Source of the DNA: Coriobacteriia bacterium
Lineage (GTDB): Bacteria > Actinomycetota > Coriobacteriia > Coriobacteriales > UBA8131
Length of the DNA stretch: 5,556 nt
Reading direction: 5' to 3'
Assembly: GCA_009779015.1 (NCBI GenBank)
Contig: WRFC01000063.1
Location: 1-5,556, forward strand
Positions within the stretch are counted from its first letter, which is position 1. Every line of letters begins with the position of its first letter. Shown here in pieces: positions 1 to 5,556 of the stretch. Position numbers and translations under genes: made by a program. The notes beneath the pieces were generated by a model. That model did no database searches and had not been told where the DNA came from. It saw only the letters and a program-made list of their open reading frames with translations.

Positions 1-1
1 A

Positions 2-70
2 GAAGAGCCTGAGGGGCCAGAAAGCGAAAGCCAAGAAGAGGCTGCGGAAACCGGTGTGGCCATTGGCTGA
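2..70 (+). CDS. C-terminal tail of a partial upstream gene, probably exonuclease VII small subunit
   Basis: Only the last 22 codons are present, read in frame from base 2 to a TGA at 68-70; the gene begins left of the window. The peptide is strongly acidic (it starts EEPEGPESES and ends ETGVAIG) and has no domain. XseB proteins of high-GC Gram-positives often end in an acidic, low-complexity tail after their helical core, and xseB often lies just upstream of isoprenoid genes such as ispA or dxs; that is the only basis for the name. The stop overlaps the proposed dxs start by 17 bases, which suggests one transcript. The dxs frame is also open to the left edge, but there it would encode a Lys/Arg-rich peptide that looks like a shadow of this acidic tail. 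I am fairly sure the stretch is coding and much less sure of the product. Confidence 0.5.
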   Translation, partial: EEPEGPESESQEEAAETGVAIG

Positions 71-2129
71 CGAGATAGAACATCCCGACTACGAGCTCGC
101 CGAGAGCCTGCTGGGCCAAATCACTTCTCCCCTTGACCTGCATAATATGGCGGATGGGCAGCTTGGGCAGCTGGCTTTAGAGCTGCGCCAGCGGATAGTC
201 TCGGTGACCTCGCGGCTGGGCGGCCATTTGGCCAGCAGCCTTGGCGCCACGGACCTGATTGTGGCCTTGCACAGCGTTTATGACACGCCCACGGACCGTA
301 TCGTCTTTGACACGGGGCACCAGGCCTACGCCCATAAGCTGCTGACCGGCCGGCGCGCGGCCTTTCAGACGCTGCGCAGCTGGGGCGGGATCTCGGGCTT
401 TACGCGCAAGGACGAGAGCCCGTACGATGTGCATGACTCGGGGCACGCCTCGGACTCGCTTTCGATAGCCATGGGGCTGGTTCTGGCGCGCGACCTGGAC
501 GGGCGCGCCGAGAAGGTCGTGGCCGTCATCGGCGACGCCGCGATCTCGGGCGGCATGGCCTTTGAGGCGCTCAACCAGATTGGGCATGAGGCGCGCGACA
601 TCACGATCGTCTTGAACGACAACGAGATGAGCATCTCGCACAATGTTGGTGCGCTCTCGCTGCATCTGGCCAAGATCCGCACGTCCAGGCCTTATCGCTG
701 GACCCGCGACGCCGTTGAAGGGCAGCTCGGGCGGCTCGGTCGCCCCGGGCGGTTTCTTGTGCGGGCGGGCGAGCGGGCAAAAGACGCCTTTAAGAAGTTC
801 GTCGTCAACGGCGACTTCTTTGAAGATATGGGCATCACCTACCTGGGGCCGGTGGACGGCCACTCGATCAGCAACCTGCGCAAGGTCATGCAGGCCGCTT
901 GTAAGATCAAAGGGCCGGTGCTCATCCACGCGGTCACCCAAAAGGGCCATGGCTACCTGCCGGCCGAGCGCGACCCCGAGAAGTTCCATGGCGTCAGCGC
1001 CTTTGACCCGGCCACCGGCCTGCCCACGGGCCCGTCGGCGCAGCTGAAGAGCTACACGCAGGTCTTTTCGGACGCCATCGTGGCCGAGGCTGCCGAGCGT
1101 CCCGAGATCGTGGCCATCACGGCCGCCATGCCTTCAGGCGCCGGCCTGGCTGCCTTTGCCGAGCACTACCCGGCGCGCTTTTTTGACGTCGGCATCGCCG
1201 AGGAGCACGCCGTGGCCCTCAGCGCCGGCCTGGCGCTGGGCGGCAAGCTGCCCGTCGTGGCCATCTACTCGACCTTCTTGCAACGCGCCTTTGACCAGGT
1301 CGTAACAAACGTCAGCCTGATGAACGTGCACGTCGTCTTCTGCCTCGACCGCGCCGGCCTGGTCGGCGAGGACGGCACCACGCACCACGGGGTCTTTGAC
1401 CTGGCCTACCTGCGCACCATCCCCAACATGCAGATCATCGCGCCGGCCGACGCCCAGCAGGCGGCCGACGCCTTGCACACGGCGCTGGCCATGAGCGGCC
1501 CCGTGGCTATACGTTATCCACGGGGAGAAGCGCCGGCGGCACTGCCCGTGGTGGGCGGGGCGGCGGGTGCGGGCGATGGCGCGGCGGGCGCGGGCGCTGG
1601 CGCGGGTGCCGGCGCCGACGCGGGTGCCGACGGGGGCGCGGGTGCGGACGGGGGCGGCTCGACGGCTGCGCCGGGCGGGCCGCAGGGGGCGGGTGCCCCG
1701 CAGCTGCTCGCGACCGGTGCCTCGGCCTGTCTGCGCCAAGGTGCCGACCTGGCCATCCTGGCCATTGGCAGCATGGCCGCGCGGGCGCTGCAGGCGGCCG
1801 GGCTACTGGCGGCCGAAGGCATCGAGGCGGCCGTTTATAACATGATCTGGGTCAAACCGGTCGACCGCCGGCTCTTATCTGGCTTAGCTGATGACCGGCT
1901 GATCGTGACCGTTGAAGAGGGCACGTTGATCGGCGGCTTTGGTTCGGCCGTGCTCGAGGCCTTGGCCGAAGAGGGCGTCACCCCTGCCCACGTGCTGCGC
2001 ATCGGCATCCCCGACCACTTTGTCACGCATGGTGCGATGGACCGCCTGATCAGCGAGCTCGGCCTCGACCCGGCCTCTTTGGCAGCAAAGATCAAGCGTG
2101 CCTACGAACAACAAGATACGCCTCGATGA
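54..2129 (+). CDS. dxs: 1-deoxy-D-xylulose-5-phosphate synthase, with a Gly/Ala-rich linker insert
   Basis: This cytosolic, thiamine-diphosphate (ThDP)-dependent enzyme condenses pyruvate and glyceraldehyde 3-phosphate to DXP, the first step of the MEP isoprenoid pathway, also feeding ThDP and pyridoxal synthesis in some bacteria. Visible order: N-terminal ThDP domain (about 20-330), pyrimidine-binding domain (about 331-495), C-terminal transketolase-like domain (about 565-680). Matches to E. coli Dxs residues: H58 (GGHLAS; Ec H49), GHQAYAH at 88-94, D161 and N188 of the Mg/ThDP motif, H312 (FHGV), E383 (IAEEHAV; Ec E370), Y405, R433, D440 and H444 (DGTTHHG), R490 (YPRGE). The length is 691 residues against about 620 in E. 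coli; nearly all the excess is a low-complexity insert at 501-549. The ThDP motif reads GDA, not GDG. The GTG at 54 is the first start codon in the frame and places the N-terminus as in homologues; a GAGG at 38-41 is a rather distant ribosome site. The frame is open to the window edge, so an upstream start is not excluded. Confidence 0.96.
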   Translation: MWPLADEIEHPDYELAESLLGQITSPLDLHNMADGQLGQLALELRQRIVSVTSRLGGHLASSLGATDLIVALHSVYDTPTDRIVFDTGHQAYAHKLLTGRRAAFQTLRSWGGISGFTRKDESPYDVHDSGHASDSLSIAMGLVLARDLDGRAEKVVAVIGDAAISGGMAFEALNQIGHEARDITIVLNDNEMSISHNVGALSLHLAKIRTSRPYRWTRDAVEGQLGRLGRPGRFLVRAGERAKDAFKKFVVNGDFFEDMGITYLGPVDGHSISNLRKVMQAACKIKGPVLIHAVTQKGHGYLPAERDPEKFHGVSAFDPATGLPTGPSAQLKSYTQVFSDAIVAEAAERPEIVAITAAMPSGAGLAAFAEHYPARFFDVGIAEEHAVALSAGLALGGKLPVVAIYSTFLQRAFDQVVTNVSLMNVHVVFCLDRAGLVGEDGTTHHGVFDLAYLRTIPNMQIIAPADAQQAADALHTALAMSGPVAIRYPRGEAPAALPVVGGAAGAGDGAAGAGAGAGAGADAGADGGAGADGGGSTAAPGGPQGAGAPQLLATGASACLRQGADLAILAIGSMAARALQAAGLLAAEGIEAAVYNMIWVKPVDRRLLSGLADDRLIVTVEEGTLIGGFGSAVLEALAEEGVTPAHVLRIGIPDHFVTHGAMDRLISELGLDPASLAAKIKRAYEQQDTPR
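1554..1700 (+). repeat. In-frame Gly/Ala(/Asp) low-complexity tract in dxs with 18-bp tandem units
   Basis: Codons 501-549 of dxs encode only Gly, Ala, Asp, Ser, Thr, Pro and Gln. Within it, 1563-1655 is an imperfect tandem array: a 21-base unit at 1563-1583, then 18-base units starting at 1584, 1602, 1620 and 1638. All begin gcgggt or gcgggc; the last two (gcgggtgccgacgggggc and gcgggtgcggacgggggc) differ at one base. The translated units are AGAGDGA, AGAGAG, AGAGAD, AGADGG, AGADGG. All spacings are multiples of three, so gain or loss of a unit keeps the frame. The tract lies in the linker between the pyrimidine-binding and C-terminal domains, directly after the conserved YPRGE. Confidence 0.9.
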
Positions 2130-2904
2130 GCTGGCCGTCCAACGGGGGCTGGCGGCCACGACGGACGAGGCCGCGCGCCTGCTGATCGCGGGCGCCCTGG
2201 TCAGCGCGGGGCTGGCCAACCCCAAGCCGGGCAGCCTGGTGGTCGCCGACTCTGACATCGACCTCCATCTCCGCCGCCCGCCCGCCTCTTATGTCTCGCG
2301 CGGCGGCCAAAAGCTCGCGGCCGGCCTCAGCCATTTTGCCCTCGACGTCAGCGGCGCCCGTTGCCTCGACCTCGGTGCCTCGACCGGCGGCTTTACCGAC
2401 TGCCTGCTCAAGCACGGCGCGGCCACGGTGACTGCCGTCGATGTCGGCTACGGGCAGTTTGACTTCCAGCTCCGCCAAGACCCGCGCGTCCGCCTGCTCG
2501 AGCGCACCAACCTCCGCTCGCTGCCCCAACCAACGCCCGACGCGGCCTTTGACCTGATCGTCGCGGACCTCAGCTTTACGGCCACGAGCCCGCTCTTTTG
2601 TACACTAAGCACTTTCTTAAGGCCCCAGGGGCAGCTGCTGGTCTTGATCAAGCCCCAGTTTGAGACGGGCCAGCCGACTGCGGTGGTAACCGCCGCCGCC
2701 GAGCATCAGCGCATCCTCGAGGCCGTGCTGGCGCGCGCCACGGCGGCCGGCCTGGTCGCGCGCGGGCTCGTGCATTCGCCCGTCAAGGGCCCCAAGGGCA
2801 ACATCGAGTTCTTGTTCTGGGCAACCCAAACAGGCAAAGCTGCTACTATTGACGTTCATCAAGTAGTTTTGACGGCTCATCGGCGATTGGATAAAAAGAC
2901 ATGA
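2098..2904 (+). CDS. tlyA: TlyA-family 16S/23S rRNA 2'-O-methyltransferase
   Basis: TlyA uses S-adenosylmethionine to methylate ribose 2'-OH groups of rRNA cytidines (23S C1920 and, in some members, 16S C1409 in E. coli numbering); loss of it gives capreomycin resistance in mycobacteria. The protein has 268 residues, the same length as the M. tuberculosis protein. An S4 RNA-binding domain covers about 7-60 (RLDELAVQRGLA and on), followed by the VSRGGQKL junction and a Rossmann-fold methyltransferase domain with SAM motif DLGASTGGFTD at 91-101 and DVGYGQ at 115-120. The family catalytic tetrad K-D-K-E is present as K72, D157 (VADLSF), K185 (IKPQFE) and E237 (GNIEF). The GTG at 2098 is the first usable start after an in-frame stop at 2047 and gives a normal N-terminus, but has no clear Shine-Dalgarno; the 32-base overlap with dxs suggests coupled translation. 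The glycine loop after KPQFE is shortened. Older annotations call this family hemolysin A; the methyltransferase role is better supported. Confidence 0.95.
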   Translation: MPTNNKIRLDELAVQRGLAATTDEAARLLIAGALVSAGLANPKPGSLVVADSDIDLHLRRPPASYVSRGGQKLAAGLSHFALDVSGARCLDLGASTGGFTDCLLKHGAATVTAVDVGYGQFDFQLRQDPRVRLLERTNLRSLPQPTPDAAFDLIVADLSFTATSPLFCTLSTFLRPQGQLLVLIKPQFETGQPTAVVTAAAEHQRILEAVLARATAAGLVARGLVHSPVKGPKGNIEFLFWATQTGKAATIDVHQVVLTAHRRLDKKT

Positions 2905-3794
2905 GTGTGCTGCTCGTTTCGAATATCACAAAGCCAGAGGTGGCTGTTCACCTGCAGAGGATCCAAGAGCGCTTAGATGCCCGCCACGTTGATTATCAGA
3001 GCGCGAGCGGAGAAGACCTGGCGTTGGCGGCGCCTTCGAGTGCCCGGTTGGCCGCCCAGATCGAGGAGTTCGAGCTCGTCTGCAGCTTTGGCGGCGACGG
3101 CACCACGTTGCGGGCGGCGCGCGCCATCGGCCTCAGCGGCGTGCCGCTGTTGAGCTTTAACTTTGGCAACGTCGGCTTTCTTTCGGGTGCCGACCAGCCC
3201 CAGATGCTGGCGGCCTTAGACGCCGCGCTGGACGGCCGGGCCGAGGTCGATCAGCGCCCGCTGGCGCAGGTCGACGTGGTGTTTGCCAACGGCCTCGAGC
3301 TGCGCCAGTTCACCCTCAACGAGGTCGCCATCTCGCGCGGCAACTTTGGCCGTATCGTCAGCCTGAACCTCTACATCAACGACATTTTGATCGACAACAT
3401 CTGCGGCGACGGGGTCTTGGTCTCGACCTCCACGGGCTCCACGGCCTACGCGCTCTCGGCCGGCGGCCCGCTCATCTACCCCGGCTTTGGCGGCCTCGTG
3501 ACCGTGCCCATCTCGCCCCACAGCCTCAAGGCCTGGTCGATCGTCACGGCGCCGACCGACTGCGTGAGCATCGCCCCGCACTCCAACAACGCCCAATCGA
3601 TCGTCGCCTTCTTGGACGGCGAGGTGCTGGAATGCCCGGGCGGCGGCTTCTGCGGCCTCGAAGACAAGCCGGGCGAGCCCGAGATCGCCTCGGTCAGCGT
3701 CTGCCCCGGCACTTCTCCCCTGAATTTATTACGCTACGACGAATATGACTTTTATAGCCATATCTCTGAGACATTCTTTAGGAACAAGGCATGA
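2901..3794 (+). CDS. nadK: NAD kinase
   Basis: NadK phosphorylates NAD+ to NADP+ using ATP or inorganic polyphosphate, setting the cell's NADP(H) supply. The 297-residue length is typical for bacteria. Family motifs are in order: GGDGT at 64-68 with the catalytic Asp, FNFGNVGFLS at 86-95 (usually N-x-G-x-x-G-F-L), LNEVAISRG at 139-147, GDGVLVSTSTGSTAY at 169-183 followed by SAGGP, PHSL at 206-209 and the strand FLDGE at 237-241. After PHSL most homologues have x-x-R-P; here it is KAWS. The ATG at 2901 overlaps the tlyA stop as ATGA, and only a weak GGAT lies 8 bases upstream, so re-initiation by ribosomes finishing tlyA is likely. No membrane segment or extra domain is seen. Its place in a unit with dxs fits the general supply of NADPH to Dxr, but the same gene order is common and may only reflect ancestry. 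Confidence 0.96.
   Translation: MSVLLVSNITKPEVAVHLQRIQERLDARHVDYQSASGEDLALAAPSSARLAAQIEEFELVCSFGGDGTTLRAARAIGLSGVPLLSFNFGNVGFLSGADQPQMLAALDAALDGRAEVDQRPLAQVDVVFANGLELRQFTLNEVAISRGNFGRIVSLNLYINDILIDNICGDGVLVSTSTGSTAYALSAGGPLIYPGFGGLVTVPISPHSLKAWSIVTAPTDCVSIAPHSNNAQSIVAFLDGEVLECPGGGFCGLEDKPGEPEIASVSVCPGTSPLNLLRYDEYDFYSHISETFFRNKA
3780..3783 (+). promoter_or_regulatory. Ribosome binding site for recN
   Basis: AGGA ends 7 bases before the recN ATG at 3791, within the last codons of nadK. It is the clearest Shine-Dalgarno-like site among the four gene starts in the window and lies in a locally A/T-richer stretch (about 3715-3790). It supports choosing ATG 3791 and suggests recN can recruit ribosomes itself as well as through the ATGA overlap. 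Confidence 0.5.
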
Positions 3795-5556
3795 TCGACG
3801 AGCTGCAGGTCCGCAATTACGCGCTCATCGCCGATGCTAACCTCGAGTTCTCGCCCGGCTGTACGGTTTTGACTGGCGAGACGGGCGCGGGCAAGACGGC
3901 GCTCATGGGGGCGCTCAAGCTGTTGATTGGCGAGCGCGCGGACAGCCTTTTGATCAGGGACGGGGCGGCCGAGCTGGCGGTCAGCGCGCGGCTCTCGGGG
4001 CTGGTCGGCGCCGCCGGCGGCGGGGCGGACGAGGTGGACGAGGACGACGCCGAGGGCGACGTGGAGGGCGGCGCGGTTGGTGCCGCGGTCGGCGCGGCCG
4101 GCGTGGGCGACGTGGTCGGCGCGGTCGGCGGCGCAGCCGGTGCCGAGGCCGTGGTCAGCCGGCGGTTGAGCCGCCAGGGGCGCTCGCGCTGCACGCTCAA
4201 TGACGAGCTCGTGACGGTCTCGACGCTGGCCAGGCGCGTGGGGCCGGGCTTTGAGCTTTTGGGCCAGCACGAGCACCAGTCGCTGCTCTCGCCGGGCGCC
4301 CAATTGGACTATTTAGATGACTATGCCCTGGCCTCGGGGCTTGTGCAGGCTGGCTCGGGGCTCGGCCTGGCTGAGGCCAAGGCGGCCTATCGGGCGGCCT
4401 TTGCGGCGGCCGGGCTGGCGGCGCTGGCACTGGCCGACCTGCAGCAGGCGGCCATGACCGACGCCCGGCACTTAGAAGAGGCGCGCTTCGTGCTGGCCAG
4501 CATCGAGGCTGTTGACCCCGTACCGGGCGAGCTTGAGGCCTTAGAGGCCGAGCTGCCGATCCTCAGGGCAAGCGAGGACCTGGCGCTGGCCGTGGACGCG
4601 GCCCTGGCCGAACTGCGCGACGACGGAGCGGCCATCGAGCATCTGGCCTTGGCCATCGCCCAGCTCGAGCATGTCCAAAACATCGACAAACGCCTGGACG
4701 AGGCCTGCGCCAAGCTGGGCAGCCTCTCTATCGACCTCGAGGACATGGCCACCGAGCTCAGGCAGTACCGTGAGCTGATCACTTTTGACCCCTCAGCGCT
4801 AGAGGCCGCGCTCGACCGGGTCGGCGCCCTCGAGGGGCTGCGCAAACGCTTTGGGCCGCGCATCGAGGATGTCTTTGCGGCCCGTGCCGAGGCCTTGATC
4901 AGCCTCCAGCGGGCAGACAACCTGCCGGCCTTGATCGCCGCCGCCGAAGGGCGCCAGGCCAGCTGCGAGGCCGCCTTAGAAGAGGCCGCCCTTGGCCTGA
5001 GCAGCCTCAGGCACCAGGCCGCCGCTGACTTGCAGGCGCATTTGAACGCCAGCCTGGCCGAGCTGGCGATGCCCGGCGCGGGCATCGATTTTGCCTTTAG
5101 CATGCTCGCGCGCACGGCCTGGACGGCCACCGGCCCCGCCCGCTTTGAGCTGCTCTACCGCGCCTCGCCCAAAAGCCTGGCGCGTCCGCTGGCGCGCATC
5201 GCCAGCGGCGGCGAGCTCTCGCGCCTGATGCTCGCCCTCAAGACCGAGATCGGCAGCCCTGACGGCAAGACCCTGGTCTTTGACGAGGTCGACGCCGGTG
5301 TCGGAGGCGCCGCCGCCCAGGCCGTGGCCGGCTTTCTGGCGCGCCTGGCCGCCCGCCACCAGGTCATCATCGTCACCCACCTGGCGCAGATCGCCGTCAT
5401 CGCCGACCGCCATTATGTGGTCGAGAAGAGCGTTCAGACGGCCGCCGACAGCTCTGGCCTGGCCGAGACCAACGTGCGCCTGATCAGCGGCCAAGAGCGC
5501 GTCCGCGAGATCGCCCGCATGCTTTCGGGAGAAGAGAGCGCTGCGGCCTTACGCCA
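3791..5556 (+). CDS. recN: DNA repair protein RecN, 3' end beyond the window
   Basis: RecN is an SMC-like cytosolic ATPase that acts early in recombinational repair of double-strand breaks, tethering DNA ends and supporting RecA. The frame is open from ATG 3791 to the edge (588 codons); homologues suggest only some 10-20 residues are missing. Visible parts: N-terminal motif MIDELQVRNYALI, Walker A GETGAGKT at 29-36, a loop insert at about 71-120, the RRLSRQGRSR strand at 124-133, GQHEHQSLL at 158-166, a long Ala/Leu/Glu-rich helical section (about 195-425) matching the coiled-coil arms and including LRKRFGP near 350-356, ABC signature SGGELSRLMLALK at 472-484, Walker B TLVFDEVDAGVGG at 494-506 with E499, and the H-loop VTHLAQIA with H530 (usually THLPQ). 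The ATP-binding parts are intact, so an active protein is expected. It overlaps nadK by four bases. In many bacteria recN is under LexA control, but no promoter or LexA box is seen before it here. Confidence 0.95.
   Translation, partial: MIDELQVRNYALIADANLEFSPGCTVLTGETGAGKTALMGALKLLIGERADSLLIRDGAAELAVSARLSGLVGAAGGGADEVDEDDAEGDVEGGAVGAAVGAAGVGDVVGAVGGAAGAEAVVSRRLSRQGRSRCTLNDELVTVSTLARRVGPGFELLGQHEHQSLLSPGAQLDYLDDYALASGLVQAGSGLGLAEAKAAYRAAFAAAGLAALALADLQQAAMTDARHLEEARFVLASIEAVDPVPGELEALEAELPILRASEDLALAVDAALAELRDDGAAIEHLALAIAQLEHVQNIDKRLDEACAKLGSLSIDLEDMATELRQYRELITFDPSALEAALDRVGALEGLRKRFGPRIEDVFAARAEALISLQRADNLPALIAAAEGRQASCEAALEEAALGLSSLRHQAAADLQAHLNASLAELAMPGAGIDFAFSMLARTAWTATGPARFELLYRASPKSLARPLARIASGGELSRLMLALKTEIGSPDGKTLVFDEVDAGVGGAAAQAVAGFLARLAARHQVIIVTHLAQIAVIADRHYVVEKSVQTAADSSGLAETNVRLISGQERVREIARMLSGEESAAALR
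4001..4150 (+). repeat. Acidic then Gly/Ala/Val low-complexity insert in recN
   Basis: RecN codons 71-120 form a low-complexity tract between the early ATPase strand (ELAVSARL) and the conserved VVSRRLSRQGRSR strand. The first part is acidic (Asp/Glu at about 80-92: DEVDEDDAEGDVE); the second (about 93-118) is nearly all Gly, Ala and Val with loose repeats of the type AVGA, AVGAA, GVGD, VVGA, VGGAA. The DNA shows short recurring gcggtcggc/gtcggcgcg words rather than a clean tandem unit. E. coli RecN has roughly 25 residues in the equivalent loop, so this is an expansion of a naturally variable loop near the nucleotide-binding head. The frame is intact throughout. Confidence 0.8.

Noticed and set aside
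3..53. Possible N-terminal extension of Dxs, as its frame is open to the left edge
   Set aside because: There is no ATG, GTG or TTG in 3-53, the extension would be unusually Lys/Arg-rich, and known Dxs N-termini already fit the GTG at 54.
177..989. 270-codon reverse-strand open frame under dxs
   Set aside because: It is opposite highly conserved Dxs codons, shows no recognisable domain and is expected by chance in GC-rich coding DNA.
1514..1522. DnaA-box-like TTATCCACG
   Set aside because: A single 8-of-9 match that encodes the conserved R-Y-P-R motif of Dxs; no cluster of boxes or A/T-rich unwinding region is nearby.
1554..1700. Repeat tract considered as a frameshift or assembly artefact splitting dxs
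   Set aside because: The reading frame continues on both sides with correct Dxs motifs and all repeat spacings are multiples of three, so the gene is intact as given.
1514..1822. Reverse-strand Pro/Ala-rich frame opposite the dxs repeat tract
   Set aside because: The Pro/Ala repeats are the complement of the Gly/Ala codons; the frame contains no other structure.
2869..2897. Promoter-like pair TTGACG (2869-2874) and TAAAAA (2892-2897) with a 17-base spacer before nadK
   Set aside because: Transcription would start near 2904, after the nadK ATG at 2901, so it could not express nadK from its start. Both boxes lie in tlyA codons and the -10 match is only 4 of 6. A second TTGACG at 2849 has no matching -10.
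4387..5130. 247-codon reverse-strand open frame rich in Ser, Ala and Arg
   Set aside because: It mirrors the Ala/Leu/Glu-rich coiled-coil section of recN; the composition is that of an antisense shadow, with no independent evidence of expression.

Overview
The window is a gap-free, high-GC (about two-thirds G+C by eye) stretch of five co-directional, overlapping genes on the + strand: the 3' end of a probable xseB, then dxs, tlyA, nadK and the first ~588 codons of recN, which runs off the right edge. The order dxs-tlyA-nadK-recN, the high GC, GTG starts and the actinobacterial-style RecN Walker B (FDEVDAGVGG) point to Actinomycetota, most plausibly the class Coriobacteriia (Eggerthella/Olsenella-like). 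This is inferred from gene order and motif style, not from a database comparison.

Layout: 2-70, C-terminal tail of an acidic protein, probably the exonuclease VII small subunit, overlapping the next start by 17 bases; 54-2129, dxs; 2098-2904, tlyA, starting 32 bases before dxs ends; 2901-3794, nadK, joined to tlyA by a 4-base ATGA overlap; 3791-5556, recN, joined to nadK by another ATGA overlap. No intergenic region, promoter, terminator, RNA gene, mobile element or CRISPR array is visible. The promoter must lie left of the window and the end of the transcript right of it.

The genes form one translationally coupled transcription unit with mixed housekeeping roles: entry into the MEP isoprenoid pathway (Dxs), 2'-O-ribose methylation of rRNA (TlyA), NADP supply (NadK; NADPH is used by the next MEP enzyme, Dxr) and DNA double-strand-break repair (RecN, with the possible XseB also a DNA-processing protein).

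I see no novel multi-gene system here. The unusual features are within proteins. Two of the four main enzymes, Dxs and RecN, carry Gly/Ala-rich low-complexity inserts of about 50 residues in loops or linkers that are short in well-known homologues. The Dxs insert is built from an in-frame 18-bp tandem repeat. Dxs also departs from usual family residues at the thiamine-diphosphate site (GDA instead of GDG). Smaller departures are seen in TlyA and NadK.
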